A DNA stretch of 64,000 bases from Phaseolibacter flectens ATCC 12775 (GCF_000518745.1 NZ_JAEE01000009.1:50891-114890); one strand, 5' to 3'; positions 1-8,234 are shown, numbered from the stretch's first letter. The notes: generated by a model not told the origin, from the letters alone. Translations and numbers: made by a program.

Positions 1-1
1 A

Positions 2-229
2 TACCAAGACATGACTTTGGTTAGGCAGATAATGAGTTCAGGGCAGCAGGAAAATATTGCTGTGATGAAAGATCGCAATCTTTGGATCCAAGTAGTTCGT
101 GGTGAAATTGAGTTGGGTGAGCATAAACTTACCACCAGTGATGCGCTAGCAGTGACGGATGAGTCTGAAGTGAGTGTAGTTGCATTGAATGATGTGGAGC
201 TACTGATTTTTGATTTACCACCTGCATAA
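2..229 (+). CDS. Pirin family protein (YhhW-like), C-terminal part
   Basis: The reading frame is open from the window edge (first full codon at 2) to a TAA at 227-229, so only the last 75 residues are present. They match the second cupin of the pirin/quercetin 2,3-dioxygenase protein YhhW, including a VWIQVV-like stretch (here LWIQVVRG) and the closing LLIFDLPP. YhhW lies just upstream of gntR in E. coli, as here. Members are metal-binding bicupins with quercetinase activity in vitro; the physiological substrate is not settled. The metal-binding N-terminal cupin lies outside the window, so nothing can be said about its activity. Confidence 0.88.
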   Translation, partial: YQDMTLVRQIMSSGQQENIAVMKDRNLWIQVVRGEIELGEHKLTTSDALAVTDESEVSVVALNDVELLIFDLPPA

Positions 230-327
230 ATTAAGCGTTTTACAGTCACACAGGTTGTCTGCGATTGAATTATTTTATGTTGATAAATGATAAACTGACG
301 CAATCTGTGTAAGGAAACGATTTAACT

Positions 328-1323
328 ATGAAGAAGAAAAGACCTGTCCTTCAGGATGTGGCTGATAGGCTCGGAATTACCAAAATGACCGTTAGCCGTT
401 ATTTACGCGATCCTAAGCAAGTCTCTGTTGCTCTGGGTGAAAAAATTGCGGTGGTGCTGGACGAATTAGGGTATATCCCTAATCGGGTACCAGATATGTT
501 ATCTAACGCAACCAGTCATGCGTTAGGCGTGTTATTACCTTCATTAACCAACCATGTTTTTGCTGATGTATTAAAAGGCATAGAAGTCGTGACTGACAAA
601 GCGGGTTATCAGACGATGGTCGCCCACTATGGTTACAGTGCAGAGAAGGAAGAACGTCAGCTTCGGACATTACTGGGTTGGAATATTGATGGGGTCATTT
701 TGACTGAGAGGCAGCATACCAGCGCAACCCTGAGAATGCTGGAAGTGGCTGGCATCCCTGTTGTGGAAATTATGGATTCCTCTTCTCCCTTTTTAGATAT
801 GGCCGTGGGCTATGACAATGTTGACGCTGCTTATCAAATGACGCGTCGGATCCTTGCTAAAGGGCACCGCCACACTGTGTATTTGGGGGCTAGATTGGAT
901 GAGCGAACCTTACAACGCCAGCAAGGGTATGAAAAGGCTATGCAAGAGTCTGGACTGACTCCTTTTAGTATGATGAGTGAAGCGCCGTCTTCATTCAGTA
1001 CAGGGGGGGAATTACTGCGTCGGGTGCAGCAGGAATATCCAGAAGTGGACAGTGTATTCTGTACCAATGATGATCTGGCAATTGGTGCCATGTTTGAGTG
1101 TCAGCGACAAGGATTGACTATACCGACTCAAATGGCAATTGCCGGATTCCATGGCCACAATATTACCAGTGTTGTGACACCTGCGGTTGCCACGGTGACG
1201 ACACCAAGGATTGACATTGGTAGTCAGGCGGCACAACTCTTATTATCACGTCTGCAGGGCGAGAAAATCGAGCAGCCAGTCATTGATACAGGCTACCAGA
1301 TTATTGAAGGTGGAAGTCTTTGA
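328..1323 (+). CDS. gntR: Gluconate operon repressor GntR (LacI family)
   Basis: 331 residues, the length of E. coli GntR. The N-terminus carries a LacI-type helix-turn-helix (VLQDVADRLGITKMTVSRYL, residues about 7-26) followed by the hinge and a periplasmic-binding-protein-like sugar domain. Family knowledge: GntR represses gluconate uptake and phosphorylation genes and is released by gluconate. It lies 120 bp upstream of gntK on the same strand, the E. coli arrangement. The ATG start is preceded by AAGGAAACG at a suitable distance. The identity is secure from overall similarity and the gntK neighbour; the operator range in this organism is inferred. Confidence 0.96.
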   Translation: MKKKRPVLQDVADRLGITKMTVSRYLRDPKQVSVALGEKIAVVLDELGYIPNRVPDMLSNATSHALGVLLPSLTNHVFADVLKGIEVVTDKAGYQTMVAHYGYSAEKEERQLRTLLGWNIDGVILTERQHTSATLRMLEVAGIPVVEIMDSSSPFLDMAVGYDNVDAAYQMTRRILAKGHRHTVYLGARLDERTLQRQQGYEKAMQESGLTPFSMMSEAPSSFSTGGELLRRVQQEYPEVDSVFCTNDDLAIGAMFECQRQGLTIPTQMAIAGFHGHNITSVVTPAVATVTTPRIDIGSQAAQLLLSRLQGEKIEQPVIDTGYQIIEGGSL

Positions 1324-1352
1324 GCTGACGGTTATGACACATTTGTACAAGA

Positions 1353-1380
1353 TTCATAGCTGACTTAAACCCCTTATAAT
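1353..1380 (+). promoter_or_regulatory. Putative gntK promoter
   Basis: A perfect -10 box TATAAT (1375-1380) lies 16 bp after a weak -35 TTCATA (1353-1358), in the gntR-gntK gap and about 64 bp before the gntK start. The operator-like palindrome at 1407-1422 lies just downstream. Only the -10 is strong; the transcription start is inferred. Confidence 0.5.
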
Positions 1381-1406
1381 ATTGAAAACTAGCATCATTT
1401 AATGAT

Positions 1407-1422
1407 ACGTTATCGGTAATAC
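1407..1422. promoter_or_regulatory. Putative GntR operator upstream of gntK
   Basis: On the minus strand this reads GTATTACCGATAACGT. It is an imperfect palindrome with the central CG typical of LacI-family operators, and its TTACC-G-TAAC core matches the gnt operator type. It sits between the predicted -10 box and the gntK start, where a bound repressor would block transcription. The match is by eye; no position-weight score was run. Confidence 0.5.
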
Positions 1423-1443
1423 TCAGGATGGGAAAACCGAATT

Positions 1444-1983
1444 ATGATCAACACTGTGGATAATCATTATGTTTTTATTTTCATGGGTGTCTCTGGCAGC
1501 GGTAAATCAGTCGTTGCCAGGAAAATAGCTCAAAAATTGAACACCTCATTTATTGATGGTGATTTTCTTCATCCTAGAGCCAACATTATAAAAATGGCAT
1601 CAGGCCAAGCGTTAACGGATGATGATAGGCGGCCTTGGCTGAAGTCACTGAACGATGCGATTTTTGCCATGCAGCGGACTCAGAAAATCTCGCTGCTGGT
1701 GTGCTCAGCGCTCAAAAAATCGTATCGTGATGCGTTAAGAGAAGGTAACTTCAACCTTAAATTTATCTATTTGCAGGGTGATATCGCGACGATTGAAGCG
1801 CGAGTGAAACAAAGGCAAGGCCATTTTTTTAGACCTGAGTTACTGAAGACGCAGTTTGATAGCCTGCAATCCCCGACTTTAGATGAAAATGACGTTTTTC
1901 CCGTTGATATTACTCCACCGTTATCGATCGTTATTCAACAAAGTTTGGCAACCATTGAGCATTGTCTTGCGAGCGAAACGTGA
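1444..1983 (+). CDS. gntK: Gluconokinase, thermoresistant type (GntK)
   Basis: 179 residues. ATP-dependent phosphorylation of D-gluconate to 6-phosphogluconate, which enters the Entner-Doudoroff and pentose phosphate pathways. The P-loop GVSGSGKS lies at residues 15-22; the DGDFLHP segment (about 38-44) and the LVCSALKKSYRD segment (about 80-91) are typical of GntK. In E. coli the low-affinity permease gntU follows in the same operon; here no permease follows and about 400 bp without a recognisable gene separate gntK from the converging glpD. Gluconate must therefore enter through a transporter coded elsewhere. Regulation by the upstream GntR is likely from the operator-like site before the gene. 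Confidence 0.95.
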   Translation: MINTVDNHYVFIFMGVSGSGKSVVARKIAQKLNTSFIDGDFLHPRANIIKMASGQALTDDDRRPWLKSLNDAIFAMQRTQKISLLVCSALKKSYRDALREGNFNLKFIYLQGDIATIEARVKQRQGHFFRPELLKTQFDSLQSPTLDENDVFPVDITPPLSIVIQQSLATIEHCLASET

Positions 1984-2383
1984 CCGAGACTATCATTATT
2001 TTTGTCTTGATGGCAGGTTAGACTGATCAGTAGGGGCGATGTCTTGCCTTTGGATCGCTGTCGTTGCAGCATGATGTGCTTTCTGATTTTTGCATTCGTT
2101 TATGCCATGACTGGCGAGAGGGGCTGCACTCGCCCTGCACATTGAATGCAGTCGAAGTGTATTGCTACAGGCTGAGCAGAAGGAGAAGCTGGATAAGAGG
2201 CATGTTCGCATTCCTTGCTTGCGACTTTGGTCTTCGCGTTTTGCCGCATCATTTGGTTAACAGGTTAGCGAGACGATAACAGAGTGTGAGGAGGGGGGAT
2301 TCGGTGCGTGATAAACGAGTAGAGGCACCGCCATCGGTAGAACAAAGCCAGCAAAATCGAGCAATCTGGCTTTGTGGTGCAGG
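1984..2383. other. Gene-free stretch between gntK and glpD
   Basis: About 400 bp between convergent genes. I find no gene with recognisable protein similarity and no trace of gntU. It contains a 9-bp inverted repeat CAAAGCCAG (2343-2351) / CTGGCTTTG (2366-2374) next to the glpD stop, which could end transcription of glpD or gntK, and a smaller GGCGAG/CTCGCC hairpin near 2112-2133. Short open frames on both strands lack good ribosome binding sites. Confidence 0.6.
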
Positions 2384-3871
2384 TTAGGATTGATGATATT
2401 TTTTTAACCATTCCCGGAGGGTATTTTGCTGTTGTTCATTCAGCCAAATACCTTGTTTAGTCCGACGCCAAATCGCGTCCTCCAAATGATAGACCCATTC
2501 ATGTTCGACCAGATAACGCAATTCGGCTTCATAAAATTCATGGCCAAAATTTTGTCCCAAATCCTCTAACTGGTGAATGTCTTTGAGTAAGGTTTCCGTA
2601 CAACTGCCGTAGGTGGTTGCATAATGCCAACTCAATGTTTCATTCAGGAAGGGGTATTTCTGACGTAAATAATTGGCATAGTGTTCACGGGTGCCAGAGA
2701 GGTAACCTCCGGGCAGGACAGCATGACGGGTCCAAGCAGGGCCAGCCTCTGGGTAGTAACGGGCGAGTTTCTCCATGGCATGTTCTGCCAGTTTACGATA
2801 CGTGGTTAACTTACCACCAAAAACCGATAATAGAGGAGCTTTACCTTGATCATCGTGCAGATCAAGGGTGTAATCGCGAGTAATTGCTTGGGGAGAATCA
2901 GATTCATCATCGCATAAAGGACGTACTCCAGAATAACTCCAGAGAATGTCGCTTTCGGCGATAGGCTGGCTGAAGTGAGTGTTATAAACGTCCAACAAAT
3001 AATCAATCTCTTTTTGTTCAATCTGTACTTTGGACGGGTCACCATGGTATTCGACATCGGTGGTACCAATGATAGAGAATTCTTTCATCCATGGGATCAC
3101 GAAGACAATACGATGATCTGTATTTTGTAGAATATAGGCTTGAGGTTGCTCGGAAATGCGCTTGATAACGATATGGCTGCCTTTAATTAGGCGTATGCCG
3201 TAGGGGGAGGGCAGCTGCATTTGTTGATCGAATAATGATTTAACCCAAGGCCCCGTTGCATTGACCAGACCTTTGGCCTGCCATTGCCGTTGCTCACCGG
3301 TGATTTGATTTTCAGTGGTCACCTGCCAAAGCCCATGACTGCGCCATGCTTGAGTGACGCGCGTCTGTGTATGGACTTCGCCGCCTTTTTGTCGCACCTG
3401 TTGGGCATTGGCCACGACCAAGCGTGCATCATCAACCCAACAATCCGAGTATTCAAAGCCCTGAGTGATCTCACTTTTTAATAATGAGTTTTGTTGAAAG
3501 TTAATTTTCTTCGCGGGAGGTAACCGGGTTCGGCGTCCGAGGTGGTCATATAAAAATAATCCCAGTCGGATCATCCAAGCTGGACGCAAATGGGGTTGGT
3601 GAGGCAGTCTGAAACGCATCGGGAAGGCGAGATGAGGCGCCATACTCATTAATACTTCCCGTTCGGCAAGTGCTTCACTGACAAGACGGAATTCATAGTG
3701 TTCCAGATAGCGTAAGCCGCCATGAATCAATTTCGAACTGGCTGATGATGTTGCGCAGGCAACGTCGTTCGCTTCTAACAAGACGACAGATAAGCCTCGG
3801 CCAGCCGCATCTGCAGCAATACCAGAGCCATTAATGCCACCGCCAATCACGATTAAATCTTTGGTTTCCAT
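2384..3871 (-). CDS. glpD: Aerobic glycerol-3-phosphate dehydrogenase (GlpD)
   Basis: 495 residues from METKDLIVIGGGINGSG. Inner-membrane-associated flavoenzyme that oxidises sn-glycerol 3-phosphate to dihydroxyacetone phosphate and passes electrons to quinone. The N-terminal FAD-binding GGGINGSGIA motif and the conserved TSSASSKLIHGGLRYLE block are intact. The start at 3871 has a good AGAGG ribosome site. An in-frame upstream ATG at 3916 exists, but that extension would be encoded by the GlpR operator itself and is therefore rejected. It is divergent from glpE-glpG-glpR, as in E. coli, so glycerol 3-phosphate released from GlpR would induce it. Confidence 0.96.
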   Translation of the reverse strand: METKDLIVIGGGINGSGIAADAAGRGLSVVLLEANDVACATSSASSKLIHGGLRYLEHYEFRLVSEALAEREVLMSMAPHLAFPMRFRLPHQPHLRPAWMIRLGLFLYDHLGRRTRLPPAKKINFQQNSLLKSEITQGFEYSDCWVDDARLVVANAQQVRQKGGEVHTQTRVTQAWRSHGLWQVTTENQITGEQRQWQAKGLVNATGPWVKSLFDQQMQLPSPYGIRLIKGSHIVIKRISEQPQAYILQNTDHRIVFVIPWMKEFSIIGTTDVEYHGDPSKVQIEQKEIDYLLDVYNTHFSQPIAESDILWSYSGVRPLCDDESDSPQAITRDYTLDLHDDQGKAPLLSVFGGKLTTYRKLAEHAMEKLARYYPEAGPAWTRHAVLPGGYLSGTREHYANYLRQKYPFLNETLSWHYATTYGSCTETLLKDIHQLEDLGQNFGHEFYEAELRYLVEHEWVYHLEDAIWRRTKQGIWLNEQQQNTLREWLKKYHQS

Positions 3872-3897
3872 AGATACCTCTGTATTGCTTAGTAAAA

Positions 3898-3917
3898 AAT
3901 GTTCGTTTTCGAACATT
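3898..3917. promoter_or_regulatory. GlpR operator
   Basis: The site AATGTTCGTTTTCGAACATT has half-sites AATGTTCG and CGAACATT around a TTTT centre, matching the known GlpR consensus (WATGTTCGWT-AWCGAACATW) at almost every position. It lies 26 bp upstream of glpD in the glpD-glpE intergenic region, where it can repress glpD and perhaps the divergent glpEGR. A second, degenerate half-site follows near 3930-3945. Confidence 0.9.
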
Positions 3918-4080
3918 AATATAATCGGAAAAAAACATTTTTACCATTATTTAACCAAAATAAAACATTGATAATTGATAATTGATTATTTTTAAAGAAG
4001 AAATAATTGCAATAACGCAATGATTCATCAGAGAGTAAACTGGGTTACAATACTCACAATAGATCCCATAAAGAAAGGCA

Positions 4081-4425
4081 ATGATGATGCAAAATTATCA
4101 ATGTATTGATGTAACTGAGAGCGCTGAATGGTTAAAACACGGGGCTTGTCTAGTTGATATTCGAGAACCTTCCATTTTCAAATATCAACACGCCGAAGGT
4201 GCAGTGAATTTAACCAGCCAGACCTTAGCGCAATTTATCGCCGATACCGATCCTGAAAGGCCGATCTTAGTGATGTGTTACCACGGTATCAGCAGTAAAA
4301 ATGCAGCAGAATTTATTTATAATCAAGGCTTCAAGCATGTCTACAGTATCGATGGTGGGTTTAATGCGTGGCGCAGCAAATACCCCGAGACCCTTGTGAG
4401 TGATTCTGGTGCCGATATTGTTTGA
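4081..4425 (+). CDS. glpE: Thiosulfate sulfurtransferase GlpE (single-domain rhodanese)
   Basis: 114 residues; one rhodanese domain. Transfers sulfane sulfur from thiosulfate to cyanide or thiols such as thioredoxin. The active-site loop MCYHGISS carries the catalytic Cys66, and VDIREP (25-30) and the YSIDGGFNAW segment near the C-terminus are typical. The frame opens with three ATG codons (4081, 4084, 4087); the GAAAGG site at 4073-4078 favours the second or third, so the protein may be one or two residues shorter. First gene of glpE-glpG-glpR; 24 bp separate it from glpG. Confidence 0.93.
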   Translation: MMMQNYQCIDVTESAEWLKHGACLVDIREPSIFKYQHAEGAVNLTSQTLAQFIADTDPERPILVMCYHGISSKNAAEFIYNQGFKHVYSIDGGFNAWRSKYPETLVSDSGADIV

Positions 4426-4449
4426 TATTTTAATTAAAAGAAGGTTTCA

Positions 4450-5283
4450 ATGATCAAAGTTACACAATTTGCGAATGGCAGGGTGGCCCAAGCGTTCATC
4501 GATTATATGGCTACCCACAACGTTAAGTTGGTGCTAGAACGTCAAGAACAGTCATACGCTTTATTACTGAAGGATGGAGCGCAGTTAGCATTGGTGCAAG
4601 CCGAGTTGGCAAAATTTATTAAAGAGCCGGACGCAGAACGTTATATGGCTGCCAGCTGGCAAAAAGGTACGACACGTTCAAACTTACATTACCAAGGAAT
4701 ACCTCTTTGGAAGCAAATCATTGCAAGAGCGGGTCCATTGACCCTATCCATTATGGTATTGGCTGTGGCTGTGTACCTTTATAACCTATTGAGTGGTTAC
4801 AGTCTGGTGATCCCCTTGAGCTGGCCTGACGGTCCAGCACAATATTTTCAGTTATGGCGTTGGTTCAGTCATGCACTCCTCCATTTTGGATTGATGCATA
4901 TTCTATTTAATATGTTGTGGTGGTGGTATCTTGGCGGGGTGGTAGAGAAACGATTAGGTTCGGGCAAGCTAGTAGTTTTGTTGTTAATTCCATCATTATT
5001 GAGTGGTTGGATGCAGGTTAAATATAGCGGCGCGGTGTTTGGAGGAATGGATGGTGTCGTCTATGCTCTTATGGGATATAGCTGGCTTTGGGGGCAGCGC
5101 ATTCCTTCTAAAGGTATTCATCTTGAATCTGGTCTGTTGGTCTTTGTACTCATTTGGTTATTGCTTGGCTATTACGGTGTATTTGGACAACCCATGTCGA
5201 CGATGGCCAACTTGATGGGCCTAGTCATTGGTTTGATGATGGCATGGACCGATACCCATGCTGAGCTCAAACGTACCTCCTAG
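4450..5283 (+). CDS. glpG: GlpG rhomboid homologue lacking the catalytic Ser/His dyad
   Basis: 277 residues, collinear with E. coli GlpG (276): N-terminal cytoplasmic domain (about 1-65), then six membrane segments. HALLHFGLMHILFN keeps His150 and Asn154, and the WWWYLGG L1-loop region, EKRLGSGK and Tyr205 are conserved. The rhomboid active-site motif GLSG reads GMDG here: residue 201, the nucleophilic serine of E. coli GlpG, is Asp (codon GAT, 5050-5052). Residue 254, the catalytic His, is Asn (AAC, 5209-5211). With both members of the dyad replaced, rhomboid serine protease activity is not expected. The frame is intact and the operon position normal, so the gene looks maintained rather than decaying. 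An inactive, client-binding role like that of eukaryotic iRhoms is an inference. Confidence 0.94.
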   Translation: MIKVTQFANGRVAQAFIDYMATHNVKLVLERQEQSYALLLKDGAQLALVQAELAKFIKEPDAERYMAASWQKGTTRSNLHYQGIPLWKQIIARAGPLTLSIMVLAVAVYLYNLLSGYSLVIPLSWPDGPAQYFQLWRWFSHALLHFGLMHILFNMLWWWYLGGVVEKRLGSGKLVVLLLIPSLLSGWMQVKYSGAVFGGMDGVVYALMGYSWLWGQRIPSKGIHLESGLLVFVLIWLLLGYYGVFGQPMSTMANLMGLVIGLMMAWTDTHAELKRTS

Positions 5284-5321
5284 CTTAAGACAGCGTAGGC
5301 ATACTGAAAGGAGTAAAGGCT

Positions 5322-6080
5322 TTGAAGCAGAGCAAGCGTCACGATGCCATTGTTGAACAGGTTCAGCAATGTGGTTATGTCAGTACAGAAGAGCTGGTGG
5401 CCCAGTTTAAGGTCAGTGCTCAGACAATACGTCGTGATTTAAACGATCTTGCTGCACAAAAGCGGATCTTGCGCCATCATGGTGGGGCGGCCTTACCATC
5501 GAGTGCGGAAAATGCGGCTTGGCAAGATCGCAGATTAATGCACTCTGAAGCAAAATCAAGGATTGCCGCACGTGTTGCTCAGCAGATCCCCGATGGTGCG
5601 ACTTTATTTATCGATATTGGGACAACGCCTGAAGCTGTCGCTCATGCGTTGTTGTCTCACCGTCACTTACAGATTGTGACCAACAATTTAAATGTCGCAC
5701 AGATTATGTCTACCAATAGCAGTTTTAGAGTTTTTATCGCTGGGGGAGAAATTCGCTCTAGAGATGGGGGGATCATGGGGGAGGCGACGTTAGACAGCAT
5801 TGCACAATTTCGTCTTGATTACGGTATTCTTGGTATCAGTGGTATTGATAAGGATGGCACGTTGCTGGAATTTGATTATCATGAGGTACGCACCAAGCAG
5901 GCGATCATTGCGAATTCTCGCTGTGCGATTTTAGTTGCCGATCACTCCAAATTTGGCCGAAATGCCATGGTTAATCTGGGGGGGATCCAGCGATTTGACT
6001 ACCTCTACACCGATAAAAACCCGTCTGCAGAAATGCAGCAGGTTATTACCGAAGCTCAGGTGATATTGGAAGTCTGTTAA
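5322..6080 (+). CDS. glpR: Glycerol-3-phosphate regulon repressor GlpR (DeoR family)
   Basis: 252 residues, the E. coli length, starting at a TTG (MKQSKRHDAIVEQVQ) preceded by GAAAGGAG. The N-terminal DeoR-type helix-turn-helix includes VSAQTIRRDLNDL (about 30-42) and the conserved RHHGGA. The C-terminal effector domain has the DIGTTPEAVAHAL and DHSKFGRNAMVN blocks. GlpR represses glp genes and is released by sn-glycerol 3-phosphate. Last gene of glpEGR. The clear GlpR operator next to glpD in this window supports an active regulator. Confidence 0.96.
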   Translation: MKQSKRHDAIVEQVQQCGYVSTEELVAQFKVSAQTIRRDLNDLAAQKRILRHHGGAALPSSAENAAWQDRRLMHSEAKSRIAARVAQQIPDGATLFIDIGTTPEAVAHALLSHRHLQIVTNNLNVAQIMSTNSSFRVFIAGGEIRSRDGGIMGEATLDSIAQFRLDYGILGISGIDKDGTLLEFDYHEVRTKQAIIANSRCAILVADHSKFGRNAMVNLGGIQRFDYLYTDKNPSAEMQQVITEAQVILEVC

Positions 6081-6086
6081 AAATGC

Positions 6087-6106
6087 AAACCTCAGTACTG
6101 AGGTTT
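6087..6106. terminator. Bidirectional terminator between glpR and nfuA
   Basis: Perfect 20-bp palindrome AAACCTCAGTACTGAGGTTT between two converging genes. The flanking A/T bases give short T-tails on both strands, the pattern of an intrinsic terminator shared by both operons. Confidence 0.75.
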
Positions 6107-6109
6107 CAA

Positions 6110-6685
6110 TTAATAGTATGAATGTTCACCTGGTTGGTGTTCTGTTTGGTCTTTAACACCGCGTAGCTCTGGAAAGGCGATCAATAACTCTTTCTCAATG
6201 CCTTCTTTTAGCGTGACATCCACCATCGAACAGCCATTACATCCACCGCCAAATTGCAGAATGGCATAACCGTCTTCAGTGATTTCCATCAGTGACACGC
6301 GACCACCATGGCTTGCCAGTTGGGGATTAACTTGTGCTTGAATATGATAATCAACCCGATCTAATAATGGCGCATCATCGGCGACCTTACGCATTTTTGC
6401 ATTGGGTGCTTTCAAGGTAAGCTGTGAACCCAGATTATCGGTGACAAAGTCTATTTCAGCTTCTTCCAGATAGGGGGCACTGAGTTTATCAACGTAAGCG
6501 GTGAGATGTTCAAATTCCAGTGCAGTATCAGTACTTTCCACTGCATCAACGGGACAATAGGAGACACCACATTCTGCGCTCGGCGTTCCCGGATTAATCA
6601 CAAAGACGCGGATCTGAGTACCAGGAAGTTGGTTGGCTAATAATTTAGCGAAATGTTGTTGTGCTGCATCAGAAATACGGATCAT
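6110..6685 (-). CDS. nfuA: Fe-S biogenesis protein NfuA
   Basis: 191 residues, identical in length to E. coli NfuA. An N-terminal degenerate A-type carrier domain (about 1-95) is followed by a C-terminal Nfu domain with the GGCNGC motif (Cys149 and Cys152) that holds a [4Fe-4S] cluster at a dimer interface. It delivers clusters to apoproteins such as aconitase and lipoyl synthase, especially under oxidative stress or iron limitation. It lies next to gntX and bioH as in E. coli. Confidence 0.97.
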   Translation of the reverse strand: MIRISDAAQQHFAKLLANQLPGTQIRVFVINPGTPSAECGVSYCPVDAVESTDTALEFEHLTAYVDKLSAPYLEEAEIDFVTDNLGSQLTLKAPNAKMRKVADDAPLLDRVDYHIQAQVNPQLASHGGRVSLMEITEDGYAILQFGGGCNGCSMVDVTLKEGIEKELLIAFPELRGVKDQTEHQPGEHSYY

Positions 6686-6745
6686 AGCATTAGCTCAAAG
6701 TTGACTTAAGTACCAGTAAATTATAATACGCCCATCCCTCCTACT

Positions 6746-7429
6746 CTACAAGGTACGACAGACACAGCATAATTGAATTGTTTTGGCTCCGGAATCGGTC
6801 AGTTGTTGTGCGATGGCAGTAGCGGTATTGCCCGTGGTAACCACATCATCCAGTAACAAAATATGTTTACCCCTAACCGATTGGGTCAGCGTAAAGGCTT
6901 GGTGGGTATTCCTTGTACGCTGACGACGTGATAAACGGTGCTGGCGGGAAGTCGCGCGGTGCCGCTGTATGGCATAAGGCCAATAAGGGCAGGCCAACCA
7001 GTGTGCGAGTGGACTGGCCAGCAGTATTGTCTGATTAAACCCCCGAAACCAATGACGATGATGATGCAACGGCACTGATAACAGCAGATCCGGGGTTGGC
7101 AATAATAACCGCCTGCGGTATTGCAGATAGCTTAACAAAATCAGACGAGCCAGCATGACTGCATGTGTGGTTTGGCGTTTAAATTTTAATAAATGTATCA
7201 ATTTATTCAGTGGTGATTGATAAGGGCCAACGCAAATCAACCACTGCCAAGCAGGGGGATGTAATAAACACCGCCCACATTCTGGGTAAAACGTTGCTGC
7301 GGGTAACGCGCAGCGATAACAGACGACAGGTAGTGCTGGCAAATGACGTTGACACCAACTGCAGATTCCGATGGTAACTTGCCATACTGGCAGATGGCAG
7401 ATCCAGCAGTAACTTTTGATTGATGGCAT
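6746..7429 (-). CDS. gntX: GntX/ComF family phosphoribosyltransferase-like protein
   Basis: 227 residues from MPSIKSYCWICHLP. The start at 7429 has an AAGGA site and leaves 34 bp to the divergent bioH; a longer open frame would run into bioH. The N-terminus has several Cys pairs (CWIC, CSWC, CYRC, CGRC) forming a zinc-ribbon-like region, followed by a type I PRTase domain with the PRPP motif LLLDDVVTTGNT. E. coli GntX is needed for growth on DNA as a nutrient together with the hof genes; homologous ComF acts in natural transformation. The hofM-Q operon is also in this window. Confidence 0.9.
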   Translation of the reverse strand: MPSIKSYCWICHLPVWQVTIGICSWCQRHLPALPVVCYRCALPAATFYPECGRCLLHPPAWQWLICVGPYQSPLNKLIHLLKFKRQTTHAVMLARLILLSYLQYRRRLLLPTPDLLLSVPLHHHRHWFRGFNQTILLASPLAHWLACPYWPYAIQRHRATSRQHRLSRRQRTRNTHQAFTLTQSVRGKHILLLDDVVTTGNTATAIAQQLTDSGAKTIQLCCVCRTL

Positions 7430-7463
7430 AATTGATATCCTTGATAGCAGGAGAGCGGTGATT

Positions 7464-8234
7464 ATGAAGATACAGGTCGACATACTGGGAGAGGGAAAGC
7501 ACAATCTTGTGATGCTCCACGGTTGGGGATTAAATTCTGCTGTCTGGACTACATTGCTTTCGAGACTTAGGCCGTATTTTTGTATTCACTTGGTCGATTT
7601 ACCCGGCTATGGGGCCAGTCAACCGTCAGTGCCTTTAGATTTAACTGAAATGGCGAAGCAGGTTACCCATTGTCTTCCCGCAGAAAGTCATGTTCTCGGC
7701 TGGTCATTCGGTGGATTATTGGCAACACAATTGGCCTTGGATTTTCCTTCAAAGATCAAGACAGTGATTAATGTTGGCTCATCACCGTGCTTTAGCCAGC
7801 AAGCCGGTTGGCCGGGTATGCGTTTAGCGGTGATGGAAAATTTTCGACAACAGCTACAACATCACTACCAGAGAACGGTCGATCGTTTTATTGCGTTACA
7901 GACCTTGGGGACGCCCAGTGCTAAACAAGATGCACGGCAACTGCGGCAGGTTATTGCCTCACACCCCCTGGCCAGTGAAGCGATCCTTAATAAGGGATTG
8001 GCGATCTTAACCTGTACGGATCTAAGGTGCGAGTTAATGTCGCTAACACAACCGTTTTTACGCGTGTATGGTCAGTTGGATGCCTTGGTACCTGTGGCTA
8101 TTGCCTCGATGGTGGATGGCATCAGTCGGCATTGTCACTCCGTGATCATTGAGCAGGCCGGTCATGCCCCTTTTCTTTCACATCCCGATGAATTTAGTGA
8201 GATACTGATCTCATTTATTCATCAGTATCAATGA
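7464..8234 (+). CDS. bioH: Pimeloyl-[acyl-carrier protein] methyl ester esterase BioH
   Basis: 256 residues, the E. coli length, from MKIQVDILGEGKHN. Alpha/beta hydrolase with nucleophile elbow GWSFGG (Ser81), acid within YGQLDALVP and His in AGHAPFLSHP. It removes the methyl group from pimeloyl-ACP methyl ester, ending the synthesis of the pimelate moiety of biotin. A longer in-frame start at 7416 would overlap gntX and lacks a ribosome site; the ATG at 7464 has AGGAG upstream. Divergent from gntX; no other biotin gene is nearby, as usual for bioH. Confidence 0.95.
   Translation: MKIQVDILGEGKHNLVMLHGWGLNSAVWTTLLSRLRPYFCIHLVDLPGYGASQPSVPLDLTEMAKQVTHCLPAESHVLGWSFGGLLATQLALDFPSKIKTVINVGSSPCFSQQAGWPGMRLAVMENFRQQLQHHYQRTVDRFIALQTLGTPSAKQDARQLRQVIASHPLASEAILNKGLAILTCTDLRCELMSLTQPFLRVYGQLDALVPVAIASMVDGISRHCHSVIIEQAGHAPFLSHPDEFSEILISFIHQYQ

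Noticed and set aside
1996..2211. Minus-strand small Cys-rich protein after gntK
   Set aside because: No recognisable family; the AAGGA stretch directly abuts the ATG with no spacing, and the composition looks like read-through of non-coding DNA.
3872..3916. N-terminal extension of GlpD starting at 3916
   Set aside because: The extension is encoded by the GlpR operator, is not part of the known protein, and the ATG at 3871 has its own good ribosome site.
7416..7463. Sixteen-residue N-terminal extension of BioH
   Set aside because: It would overlap the divergent gntX start and has no ribosome site; the ATG at 7464 gives exactly the E. coli length.
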